A stretch of 64,000 bases of DNA, from NCBI RefSeq assembly GCF_019649055.1, contig NW_026570253.1:372001-436000 (forward strand), read 5' to 3'. Shown here piece after piece: positions 1-10,597 of the stretch (the first letter of the stretch is position 1; each line of letters opens with the position of its first letter). The position numbers and the translations under genes are program-made. The notes under the pieces were generated by a model. The model did not search any database. It was not told the origin of the DNA and saw only the letters and a list, made by a program, of their open reading frames with translations. The stretch comes from Paramacrobiotus metropolitanus. Taxonomy: Eukaryota > Tardigrada > Eutardigrada > Parachela > Macrobiotidae.

Positions 1-157
1 AAGCTGAATAAATACGTAGCGAAACGAGCCACACTATGTACCCCAGGAATATGCGGGGGATCACATTCTGTTCCAAAAATAGAGCTCTTGTTTCGGCTTA
101 CGTTACAATTACGAAAGCATTTTTTATTACGCATTTTTTCATTTAAAATAACAAACC

Positions 158-204
158 AAAATTTTTATACCACAAAATTTTTATACCACAAATTTATATA
201 CCAA
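158..204. repeat. 16-bp tandem repeat, about 3 copies
   Basis: A 16-base unit (aaaatttttataccac) occurs twice in exact tandem at 158-173 and 174-189, followed by a degenerate third copy to about 204. Non-coding and AT-rich. Confidence 0.85.
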
Positions 205-514
205 TGACTCTTTTCCGAAAAAGTTTTTTTCGAAAAGACTCGTTTTGCAAATATCTGTTCAGACCCATCTGGCTCATTCGGCACGCTACGAGTGTGCCGG
301 AAGCTTTGCCACGAAGTGAGTCATGAGCGACTGCTCTTTGTGGTGTCAATGATGTCATCCGTCATTGCTGCTTGACTCCGCACGTGTTTAAAACGTAAAC
401 ATACAGCAGATGAAATCGCAAGTGACGGCAAGTCTTTTTTAAGTCTTCTAAACCGTTTTACTAAACATCGATATCCTAGTTCTAATAAAAATTTTTGTTG
501 TTTTGGAAGTATAA

Positions 515-560
515 GTTTGCTGTTTATATATTTGGCTGTTTATATAGTTTGCTGTTTATA
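515..560. repeat. 16-bp tandem repeat, about 3 copies
   Basis: Three near-identical 16-base units based on gtttgctgtttatata lie at 515-530, 531-546 and 547-560; the middle copy begins tttggc instead of gtttgc and the last is truncated. The unit length equals that of the repeat at 158-204 but the sequence is unrelated. Confidence 0.85.
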
Positions 561-1235
561 CCCCCATTTGGCTTAAATGTGGACGATTCGTTAAAGAGGG
601 AAATTGTAAAACAATTCTGCTTGAATACTTATTCGATTGCTCGAAAACTGACTCAGGTAATTTTAAATTTCGCTTTAAAAGCTTATCGGTTGCAGATCTT
701 TTTTGAAACATCAATGTATTATGTATGTAGCTAATCGCCGGCAAACTAATGGTAAGTTTTTATTATAGTGTATTATTTATGTTGTGAGTTAACCTGCTTT
801 TACCTTTACCTAGACATAGTTGTTAAGGAACTGTTTGCTAGTAATTCAGAGCTTGTGCAACGCGAGATAGAAGAAATAAAACGTTCGTAAAAATTTATTT
901 AAAACGTGTTTCGTTATTGTTCTTGGTTAAAAATAAAAAAATGACTGTAATATTTTTCTCTAAGATCCTTAGCGGTTTCTGGAGTTGAGTTATGGAAATT
1001 CTGCGGAATAATTTTATTGTGCATGTCTGCAGGGATTAGCATGAAACTGGGTGCGTGGGTAAACAGTGGCGGTCGTGCAGCAGGTAAGCGTCGCGGAACA
1101 AAAAGGACCGTAATTTATAACTATCTTTATATCATAATTATGGTTTTATGAAATGTTTCCTGCACAGAATCTTCATTTGCTAACCTAATGAAGCTTTAGC
1201 TTCTTTAGCTGCTTTACCTTCCTAATGAAGCTATC

Positions 1236-1673
1236 CAGGCCCGCCACAAGGTTTTTGGAAAGGGCGCAGTTTTGCCAAAAATGCGCCGGGAGGGGGGGGG
1301 CGCACCATTTTTTTGCCCGCCGCCGGGGGGCGCTTAATAAAAAAAATTATTTTTAATTTATTTTTATTTTTGAACCGTATTTTGGCCCGACAAAAACCGT
1401 CGATCGGTAGATGGTACTATCCTGTGTCTGGTTTTAAAATGTGTTTGAAGCTTTGTGAACACGCAGATTACTAAATTCGAACCACAAATTTCAAATTTCA
1501 TTAATTTGTATATTAAAAAAATTAAAAACGTACGGAACCAGGGCAGTAAAATCTGCGCCGGGGCGGCGGAGCCCTTCTCGGCCGTCAGGACGGCGCGCCG
1601 GGGGGGGGCGGTCAAAAATCCGGGAAAGGGGGGGCGACCGCCGGTGCGCCCCCCCCCCTTTCTGGCGGGCCTG
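1236..1673. mobile_element. hAT-like non-autonomous element (MITE), 438 bp
   Basis: The left end (caggcccgccacaagg, from 1236) and the reverse complement of the right end (caggcccgccagaaagg, ending 1673) match in 14 of the first 16 bases, giving terminal inverted repeats that begin CAGG. The element is flanked by aagctatc (1228-1235) and aagatatc (1674-1681), an 8-bp direct repeat with one mismatch. TIRs beginning CAGG/CAGGG and 8-bp target duplications are typical of hAT transposons. The interior is unusually G/C-rich with runs of G and C, and encodes no transposase, so the copy must depend on an enzyme made elsewhere. Confidence 0.75.
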
Positions 1674-3140
1674 AAGATATCTTCCTAAGTATTGCGAGAA
1701 AAAGAACCTTTACACAGTTTGCGCTATGTGTTATCATACTTACTACGGTAGGTTACGAATTAACAGTTAGTGAATAAAAATATCTGTAATAAATACATGT
1801 ATGTGTTTACGTTGCAGACTTACAGTAGTTCTTCGCACAGATTATTTCTTAATAAATTATTTTTAAAATAAATTAATAATTATTCTTAAATAATCCTAAA
1901 TAATTATTTCTTAAATAAATTAATGATGGTGAAGGGTTTGCGTATTAACTACGGTATAAAGGCTGTATTTTTCCCGAACGAGGCTTATCGCATCACAAAC
2001 TTAGTACATAATATTATCACTTGTAAGATTATGATTAACCATGTAATGGATGTAAAATACATAAAATTAAAATTTCAATCATGGTTGCATCGATTCGAGC
2101 CGGCGACTGCAAGATTGTATGTTCTTACTATGTTTATTTTTTATTGTTGGCGTTGCATCGACATGTACAAATATGTACATAGGTACAAACTTCGTAGTTA
2201 ATGGAAGGTGTTCTTTCTCATGAAGTCACCTAGCAGTCTTGGTCAAGACGCTGTCAACATCGCTGGTTGATACGCGTGTTTTGTGCCCGGAAATGGGCTT
2301 TTCCGTTTGTGTCATCGGCAGCGTGCAGCCGACGTTTAGTTGCTGTCGTGACCATTGTCGGCTTTTTCTGGGGGATCTTTCCTGTACGAGCACCTAGTTC
2401 ATAAATCGTTTTAACGGACGTTTATAAGAATTAAAACGTTTCACACATAAGTTTTAGGCTTAATGTGCGCACAATTTTGTTTTACCGGATTGTTTGCTGT
2501 GCTTGGTACAGCTTCGAAAAGTTTTTTTTCGATCTTGGGGATCTAATTCTCCTTTGGACATTTGAAGGGTGTTGGCATTGAGTGCAGACGCTGTGCAGTC
2601 GAGCATTTCTTTATGGTTAGTTCTCTAAATTTTAGATTTACATGCATAATGATACTGCCGTGCATTGAAAGGGTTATATTTACAATTGCTAATCACAATT
2701 CGACGCGATTCGATTGTTACCTTCCGTAATTGCATAATCGTCCTTTCAAAAATGGTCACAATTTGTCCGCGAACGAATACCTGGATTTTTTCGCCATGAC
2801 TAATCAGTCACCTTCAGTCTTCACGTTGCCGCAGTTCATTTTTGGTCGATAGTTCATTGGTTGGCGTGTATATCAGATTACTTCATGGTGATATCAGCCA
2901 CGATCTGTGTTGCAGCGATCATATGTTTCTTTGTAGTCGAACTGGTTTTAACCGTTTAACCTTATAATATATTGCGTTTCGTAATCGGTGCATAAACCGG
3001 CCATACACACTACGCAGTACGCAGCAACGCACACTCGAATGCAAAATTGGCGTTTTCTCTATATTTTGTACGGTTAATTGTATAACGTTAACAGAACAAC
3101 GTTTATAGAACACGAGATCCATTTGGATAGTTGGGACAAT

Positions 3141-5082
3141 ATGGCTTCGCAGAATCGGCGTTTCCGGGAACCATGGGAAGTGCTTCGGCATCTGCACCGG
3201 GGCTCGTCGGAAGTGGACTGGTGCGAGAGTAACTACGTGGTGTCCCCCACCATCGCCGAGTTTGTCAATACCGTCAGCAACATTTTGTTTATTGTTATCC
3301 CGCCGCTGCTCATCGTCCTTTTCCAGCAGTATGCTAACAGTGTTAAAAACAAGGATATCTACCTGATTTGGACGCTGCTCATTGGGGTAAGTCAGCAACT
3401 CTAGAGTAGCTCTTTATTTGGAAGATAATTTGCAATGGAAGCTGTTGCCGTTAACTGCCTAATTGAACTATGAGAATTCCCATTATTTCATTCGGCATTT
3501 TTTCTCTCTGTGATCACAATGTTGAGTTTTATGTGAGACAAACTATGGTGCTAAATTATTTAAAATGATTTGAACTGGCAAATCTTTAGTGCGATTTATA
3601 TAAATGCAGTTCTACAGTATGTGTAGCCATGTACGGAGTACGAATATGTTTGTTTTCTCTACTTCCGGTTGCGTAATGCGTGCTAATAATTTGGAAACTC
3701 GATTTGGTGCAGCCCGTTTCCGCTGTATTTATGTTGTACCATTGCCGTTACTCCAGGAGTGCGAGCGGAATGAATGAACATTCCTCTCTTAAGAGGAATG
3801 TTCATTCATTCCTCTCGCACTCCTAGAGCAACGGCAATGGTTGTACAGTACAGTACCTAAATTTGTGTTTGACCGTTTACATTGTCCTACAGGTCGGCTT
3901 GGCCTCCGCATATTTCCACGCCACCCTGAGCTTCGCCGGGCAGATGTTAGACGAGTTGGCCATCCTGTGGCTAATTTGTGCCGGTTTCGGGATCTGGATG
4001 CCTCGGCGCTATCTGCCGTCGTATCTCCAATCTAACCGCCATCTCTTCAAGTGGACTATGTTCGGACTGACGGTGTTTGGCAGTGTGCTAGCCTGTGTAA
4101 AACCAGTTATCAATGCTTTCGCGCTGATGGCGTTTGGATTGCCCATCACTGTTCTTCTCGTTATTGAGATGCGAAGGTCAGTCCTCTTTTTTCTGTGATT
4201 TTCGGAATATTTTTGGCCTATGCATTCGCGTTTCTTTGAAAGCAATTTGTGATGAGTTGAGCTTGTTTACTGCAGCAGTTTTGTGATTTTACGTTTGTCG
4301 TTTTCCTTAGAATCTGTGAGGTTACTTTGTCTTACACTCATTTTGCAGTTTAATGGTTTGGGTTTTTATCGGGTAATCTGTTTTCGAAGTGTGCTGCCAC
4401 GATTTGCCAGATTTCAGTGATATTTTCGTGACTAAACCTTTCCAGGACATCATTCCTACTGACTAAAGCTGATCCAAAATGTTTTAGTAAAAAGTTTCTG
4501 CTTTATTAAGTTTCGGTTTTATTCATAATAAATTCTAGGTAATTGTGCTAGCAAAAATTTGGCGAAGCTTAAAATATAACATTTGCCAGTGGATGTCATA
4601 AATGGATTATATTGGGCTGTTTCTTGCAGATGTCGCAATGCCCGTATCCATCAACTGGCCTCGCGTACCATGGCCTTATTTGCCGCGGCTGTTATCTGTT
4701 GGATTAATGACAGGTCCTTGACACACTTCTCAATAATCTAATAAACTGCGCTCCTATATTCTTTTGTTTTACAGACTCTTCTGTGACGTGTGGACGAGAG
4801 TAAGTGTACAAAAGTTCGGCTTCGGATTTCAGCAATCTAACACTGAACTCCGCGTTGCAGTTACATTTTCCTTATCTGCACGGATTTTGGCACATCCTGG
4901 TGTTCCTAGCTTCCTACGCTTGCTGCGTTCTCTTCGCCTACTTTGACGCCAAAGAAGTGGCACCACAACTGGCGCCCCGGTTACGGTACTGGCCTGTGGA
5001 CACATTTGAATTTGGGATTCCTTACGTGACCCTCGATGAGACGAGCGAGGATCAGTCGCTGGCAAAACTCCATCACTTTTGA
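3141..5082 (+). CDS. ACER: Alkaline ceramidase (ACER family)
   Basis: Integral membrane hydrolase of the ER/Golgi that cleaves ceramide into sphingosine and fatty acid. Coding exons: 3141-3386, 3893-4176, 4630-4713, 4775-4799, 4861-5082 (861 nt, 286 aa), all GT-AG with consistent phase. The N-terminal segment containing SSEVDWCE is the family signature. The zinc and catalytic residues are present with family spacing: Ser87, His91 and Asp102 in exon 2 ([10 protein letters not shown] then MLDELA) and the HxxxH pair His220/His224 (LHGFWH) in exon 5. Several hydrophobic segments fit a seven-helix protein. An in-frame ATG at 3078 exists, but family N-termini are short, so ATG 3141 (MASQNRRF) is preferred. 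Exon 4 is only 25 nt. Intron 1 carries a foldback element. The gene converges with phosphorylase kinase gamma. Which vertebrate paralogue (ACER1, 2 or 3) it corresponds to is unclear; the N-terminus looks closest to ACER1/2. Confidence 0.95.
3734..3845. mobile_element. Foldback element with 49-bp inverted arms and 5-bp TSD
   Basis: Arms at 3739-3787 and 3792-3840 are reverse complements with only 3 mismatches in 49 bases, separated by a 4-base loop (ctta). Direct repeats ttgta flank it at 3734-3738 and 3841-3845, as expected of a target-site duplication. It lies in intron 1 of the ceramidase gene, so it is transcribed and would fold into a long hairpin. It could be a tiny foldback/MITE or a source of small RNAs; the sequence does not decide. 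Confidence 0.8.
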
Positions 5083-5282
5083 TTGGAACCCGAAAAAGAA
5101 TGAGACGTGACCCGGTGTGGTCTGACTAGCACGTTACCAAAAATAATAATACGTTTCTCTCCTAATTAGTTGAATCAGTACCGTATGTCTGTGATCTCAT
5201 TAAGAGTCCAGTGCAAAATTGCGTTTCAAACTGGATGTATTTACTCATGTGGATGTGCTGTTTAGAAATTAATCATTCTTCT

Positions 5283-5288
5283 TTTATT
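5283..5288 (-). terminator. Poly(A) signal AATAAA, PHKG
   Basis: Minus-strand AATAAA (plus strand tttatt) about 230 nt downstream of the phosphorylase kinase gamma stop codon. Confidence 0.5.
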
Positions 5289-5343
5289 GTCGTCACGCGA
5301 GACTTTGTTGTAGACCTGTAGTATACCCTATCTTTTCTTTTTA

Positions 5344-5349
5344 AATAAA
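5344..5349 (+). terminator. Poly(A) signal AATAAA, ACER
   Basis: Canonical AATAAA 262 nt downstream of the ceramidase stop codon and the first one on this strand after it. Confidence 0.55.
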
Positions 5350-5517
5350 AACCCCAGTTATATATTCGCAAAATGCGCTATCTTAAGATGACTGAAAGCT
5401 GTTGCAAAATACACATCAGTGACATCACCCAAAAACCGGTAAAAACTGGCAAACACATTTTCAACCGGAAATCACCCGCAAATGGTCCCCAACAAGCAGC
5501 CGATCTCACGGCTCTGC

Positions 5518-8198
5518 TCAGTTGACTTTGATTTGACTGTGCATGAGCGTTTTCATCTCCAGTTTGAGTGAGTTCTGGAAAAGATCCGCTCGGTTCTGTT
5601 CCTCCCCCTTGTGCACCCAGTGGCCGTACATGCGGAAGGCCGCCACGTCCACCATCTTGCGGACGACGCGGATCTTGTAGGGATCACGCTGCACTTGTAC
5701 CCGCGAGATGGGCTGCGGCGTGATGCGCAGCCGCCGTAACCGAGTAACTGCTCGCACCAGCAACAGGCTGCGTTTAAGACGCAGCCGTGCCGCCACATGC
5801 ACGTCCAGATGGGTCTTGATCTGGAAGAAATCGTGTTGCAGGGCGGCGGCTGCAGTGATGCGTTGGTGGGGATCCACGGTCAAGAGACGGCGGATCAAAT
5901 CTTTCGGAACGTCGCCCACGTCCGCCCACTCTGGACTGGCGAAGGAGTATTGACCTAGAATTAACAGTTATCAGTTAGCTGCAATTTCCACTACTGCAGT
6001 ATTAAAATCTGCAGCATATATGAAACAAGGAAGCAATTCGCTGACTACAGAGTGCGATATATTGTATACAGAATACATGATGTGCGCTACTGTGGCATCG
6101 CGGCAAAAGGTTGTTTAAAAGCCGATACTGTACCGGAAAAGTTATGGGAAAAATAACGTCTTTAGAAGCGTATGTGTCGTCGAAGACATTGATCTAATGC
6201 AAGCAAGGACTTTCGTTAGACGTATGTACGAATACTGACAAAACCGATTTCAAATCATAAGATAATCTAATTATCTGTTGTTATATCAGCGACAAAACTA
6301 TTCCAGGGCGACCCAATCTACACTCAAATTCCGAATGCATTAAAAATTAAACAAATAGTTAACCAATTGGGCTTTCAGAATCTTTTCAAGAAGCATTTTT
6401 TCATTGTTCCTCAGAGAATTCAACAAAGCAGCAATGTCGAACTTGAATTACCTTCCATAATATGGCGCAGCATAACCATCTGTTTGCGGTGCCAGAAAGG
6501 CGGATAACCTGCCAGCAGTGTGTACATGATGACTCCGCAGGCCCACAGATCCACCGGTTTCCCGTAGGGCGCCTGCTTCTCGTACATGTTGGCCCGTAAT
6601 ACTTCCGGGGCCAGGTAGCCCGGTGTGCCGCACAAATCCGTCAAACCTGTTGCACAATCAGACAGATCAATAGGACACGCAGTCATCCACGCTACATGTC
6701 TAGCACGTGTACAACCGGTATATTGCACAGTACCTAATTACTGCCACAGTGCGAAACATTTCCTGCTGATTCAGCACATTCTCTCGGTGACCTTCCAGGT
6801 ACCGCGCATGCGTGACCGTGCAGGTGTATCACCATGCACGATCAGCATATTGCAGTGTTATTTCAAAACACTGACGATAGCGAATGTTTGTTATTAAACA
6901 TATACTATCGTCGTGATAGTGGAATCTTCACCACCAGTGTCAAAAAGCCAAAGCTAGCGATATCAAGCGTGAATACATACTGAGTGCAGTTACATAAACT
7001 GCACAGCACGACCGCTAATACGTTGTTCGACGCATTACTGTAAGTATAAATGAAAAATCATGAACTTATTGCAATGATCATATGATTATTGTTAGCTCGT
7101 ATTGTACACGCACAAATACGTATGGGCATGTTATAAAGTGTACTCTAGGAGAGCTCGAGATTTTTATATTTTAACAGACACGTCAGGCAAGAATACGAGG
7201 AGAACAGCACACTTCAGCGAAGTGAAGTGACTTCACCCACCTTGTTGTTCATCGGTGAGCATGGCGGCGAAGCCGAAATCCGTGACCTTGACGTTGAGTT
7301 CGTCGTCCATGAGAATGTTCTCCGGCTTGAGATCGCGGTGGACGACATTGCGGTCGTGGATGAAGCGCACGGCGCCCAGCAGCTGCTGCATGATGATGCG
7401 TGTCTTTTTCTCGCTGAGCGTCACCACACGGTTCAGGTAGTCGAACAACTCGCCTTTCCGGCACAACTCGAACACCAGGAACAGGAAGGCCGGCGAGATG
7501 AACACGTCGTGCAGCTCGATGATGTTGGGATGGCCGGCCAACAGCCGCAACGCCTGGATCTCCTGCAACCGGCAATGCAAGCACCGTTAATCAACTGAAC
7601 ATGTGAGCTAAACTTCCATATAAATAAATAACAGGAGGAAATGGGCTTAAGTCCACAATCACAGGCGCAGCTTCGATATGGATTATTAGTCTAATCAGAA
7701 GAAACAACACAGAAACCGCAAAAATCATTTCAGCTAATCAAAAAAAACCAAATATTAGCAATAAAATAAATATGCAATACGTCAACTGCACCGCTGTGCA
7801 AAAAAACAAAAATGTACGATGAAAAATTCATTTAAAGAGGCATATGGACGCTGAATAAATTTTATACAATTCAGTGATCTGATAATACAATACAAAAACA
7901 GAGCGAAGTGTGGTAGGACGAGTTTAGCATCATTAAGGCGCAAATTTGTACTTACCTTCATGGCGGCATCGTAGATATCGCGGGCCTCCTGACTGTCGGG
8001 ATTGACGTCGCCGTTGACGTCGATGACCTTGACGGCGTACTCCCGTCCGGTGTCCTTCTCCACGCACAGCCGCACCACACTGCTGGCGCCACGCCCCAGA
8101 ATCTCCTTGGCCTGGTATTTGGCGTAGAATTCCGCCGCCTGCTGTCGCTCCGGCAGTTCATCGTGCTCCTCGTGGAAACTGTCCAGCATGCCCATCAT
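5518..8198 (-). CDS. PHKG: Phosphorylase b kinase gamma catalytic chain
   Basis: Catalytic subunit of phosphorylase kinase, which phosphorylates glycogen phosphorylase b in response to calcium and cAMP signalling. Coding exons, 5' to 3': 8198-7956, 7562-7241, 6646-6452, 5954-5518 (1197 nt, 398 aa). The kinase domain is complete: glycine loop GRGASS (residues 35-40), VAIK-type Lys57 (YAVKVID), HRDLKPEN with catalytic Asp158, DFGFA with Asp176, and [21 protein letters not shown] and the C-terminal RDPYKIR...YGHWVHKG segment are specific to the PHKG subfamily, the latter within the calmodulin-binding regulatory region. The start is at the first of two nearby ATGs (MMGM). A possible 5' UTR acceptor (taattgcag) lies near 8262. 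Length matches the family (about 390-410 aa). Confidence 0.96.
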
Positions 8199-9860
8199 CC
8201 TGCCCGATCACCCGAATGCCGATCGAGGCGGCCGAAACAATGATAGTAGTGAGAACACCTGCAATTAACCGTAAGTAATACCCAGCACATTCACTAATAC
8301 ACATGCGGTAGGCATTTCGCGATTGGACAAAAGCGGAATTACATAATCGTGCTGTTTATAGCGTGCCGATTCCGGTCTGCGAAACAGAAAAACTAACAGT
8401 AAGCGTAAGTTGGTAACTGAAGTCACCGATTTTCCACTGATTGTAATGGCTGTAAAGGTGTATTTAAATTTACGATTAATGTAATGCTATTTTTTCACGT
8501 GCGCTTACTATTAACTAACTGCATTTAGTTCGGCAGAAAAACAGACCAGTTTCAAAACTTCACGATGCACGTATAGTTTTGTCACTTGTCGCTGAACAGT
8601 GAGTTTTAATAATTTAAAAATCGTGTACACTACATCACACTAGCTATATTATTATGTACATTAAGTCCTAAAATTAACAGAGCAAGATTGCTTGTGCTGC
8701 GTACTTTTCGAAGGAAGAGGTAGGCTCTGGCCAGAATGATTACAAAGAGATTAGATTATTAATCGGTAAATAACGTGAATCCGTGCCAAACAGGACCACT
8801 GTGAGTTGGCAGGAAATGCGCTGCAAATTCCCACAATACTGCGATCAGCTGATTGCCATTTAAAAACCGCCACCTGCTGGCGCCGCACGATTTATCATGG
8901 ATCCCCGCTAGACACTCCTCGTAGGATGCGGATTGATGTATCAATCGATGGATAACCTGCAATCCAATCAAACGGAGATTCCACAAGAAGCAGTCTTGCT
9001 CACAAAATCACCACGATGCCAAATTGCCAAGGATATTCTGCAGCGACCACTGAACATGTGCAGTCAGCGGAAGCCACTAGTGTCTAACAGCAGCTCGCTA
9101 GAATTGTTAATACCGTATGCAAGTGGCAAGTCCATCATATTTTTCACACATTTCGTTTTACAAGTAAATAAGCTAGATGATAGTTCTCGTAGAGATTTCC
9201 CGATGGTGCCTTTGCGTCTGAATTCTTATCCTAGAGTCAAGAGTGCATGACACATTTTGATGACGTTCGCTTCTAGTGCACTAACAACTATTGTACATTT
9301 AATACTGCGATGGCTTGGTGTGGTATGTATTTTGGACCGCTGGTAGAGCGCGCGTCTCGCGGCGTATGTACGGTACTTATCTGTACATTCAAAACGGAAG
9401 TTATCTCGTCGGCGATGATATCAAGTCGCGTGAGAAACACAGAAAATTTAAGTGGCCGGTGTATTTCACCTTCCACCATCAAACCCGGTGAAACACCGGC
9501 ATCGTTCTGTGTTGCCCTGTGTATAATACTACATAGTGTGTACGGCAGAATAGTGCTCGTAAATTTGGCGTTCGCATATCCTGCAATTTTGATAAATTTA
9601 AAAAAAATTTTTTTCAAGTAATTATCATTACCGAAATAATTCAGCACATTATGTAATGTTGCACGTTAGTGACGTTACCGTGGCAGTGCTGGCACAGAAA
9701 ATGCGCAACCCAAAATACTCCTAATCGATCAGTGACTAATTTTTTGACTACAAAGTATTTTGCAGTGAGTATTATTCCATCAGTGCAACGTTCCCAGTTA
9801 TGGCGCAAGTGAAATCGGTATGCAACGATTATTGTAGTCAAAAGTCGGATCTTCTGCTGT

Positions 9861-9898
9861 GTATTAAATAAAGACTTGTGTATTAAATAAAGACTTGT
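9861..9898. repeat. 19-bp perfect tandem duplication
   Basis: The unit gtattaaataaagacttgt occurs twice back to back (9861-9879, 9880-9898) without mismatch, suggesting a recent slippage or duplication. Confidence 0.9.
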
Positions 9899-10353
9899 AA
9901 AATGTAAACGGGCTGGTTGGCAAAACATAATCCAAACTTCCGGTCGGATATAAAGATTAACTCGAAGATCAGGTGTCGGTGGGCAGATTTGTTAGAACTT
10001 GAATTTGTTGTCGCGAAAACTGGAACCCGACGTCGCCTGACAGCGATGCGGATCTACAACCTTTTTTCAGTCGTTGACTCGGCGCACTTCCATCCTGTGC
10101 CAACTTTTTATGCCGCGGTTGTCCCGGCAGGCCGGCCCAAATATCGTTGCATACTACTTTGTAGTACAGAGTACGTGCTCCGACCGGAGGTGTGTCGCAT
10201 AGCGCCAACACCAGAAAAGTGCGATGCTCCCTTTCGACAAATGTGTGTTACACCAATAAAATTCTATCTCTGACTATCATCGCTGCAAAAGCGATCCGCA
10301 CAAAGATAAACGTGATCGTCTGCCGTGGTAATCGAGAGCGGCATTAAGCGGTG

Positions 10354-10359
10354 TTTATT
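10354..10359 (-). terminator. Candidate poly(A) signal, PRPF19
   Basis: Minus-strand AATAAA about 240 nt downstream of the PRPF19 stop codon. Confidence 0.45.
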
Positions 10360-10597
10360 TCTGGATAAAATAACAGTAAATAGAGGGTTACCGACCTTCA
10401 CCATCCCCGCATGTCGGTAGACAACAAATTCGTTCGATGACGGCATCTGATACAATAAATACAAACGGGCAAAATAAAACCACGTAAAAATTACCACTTC
10501 GAGAATTTAACGTTACACTTCAAAATAAACAACAATATGAAAAAGACATTCAAGAAAATATGGAACAATGAGGTGCAGGCCATCAATGGCAATGCGT

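Larger units (their letters stand above)
1..3140. other. Non-coding left flank
   Basis: No gene is supported here. The open frames are short, lack recognisable protein character and start mostly at non-ATG codons. The stretch holds two small tandem repeats (158-204, 515-560), a MITE (1236-1673), AT-rich sequence around 1840-1925, and at its right end the presumed promoter and 5' UTR of the alkaline ceramidase gene. I see no clear TATA box. Confidence 0.6.
5083..5517. other. Convergent 3' UTR region (ACER / PHKG)
   Basis: This 435-bp stretch separates the stop codons of two genes that run toward each other. It contains the poly(A) signals of both, and they cross: the plus-strand AATAAA (5344-5349) lies beyond the minus-strand AATAAA (5288-5283), so mature transcripts probably overlap by tens of bases. 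Confidence 0.6.
8199..10597. other. Intergenic: PHKG 5' flank to PRPF19 3' flank
   Basis: About 2.4 kb without a supported coding exon. It should contain the PHKG promoter (both neighbours are on the minus strand, so PHKG is transcribed away leftward) and the PRPF19 3' UTR, with a candidate minus-strand AATAAA at 10359-10354. A 19-bp tandem duplication sits at 9861-9898. Confidence 0.6.

Noticed and set aside
1364-1688. Open frames inside the GC-rich element
   Set aside because: They lie within the MITE, contain homopolymer-driven codons and have no transposase or other domain.
3078-3140. Upstream in-frame ATG for alkaline ceramidase
   Set aside because: Would add 21 residues with no counterpart in the family; the ATG at 3141 gives the expected short N-terminus.
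9336-9370. tRNA-like D-arm string (tggtagagcgcgcgtctcgcgg)
   Set aside because: No matching acceptor stem, anticodon arm or GGTTCGA T-loop lies at the right distance on either side.
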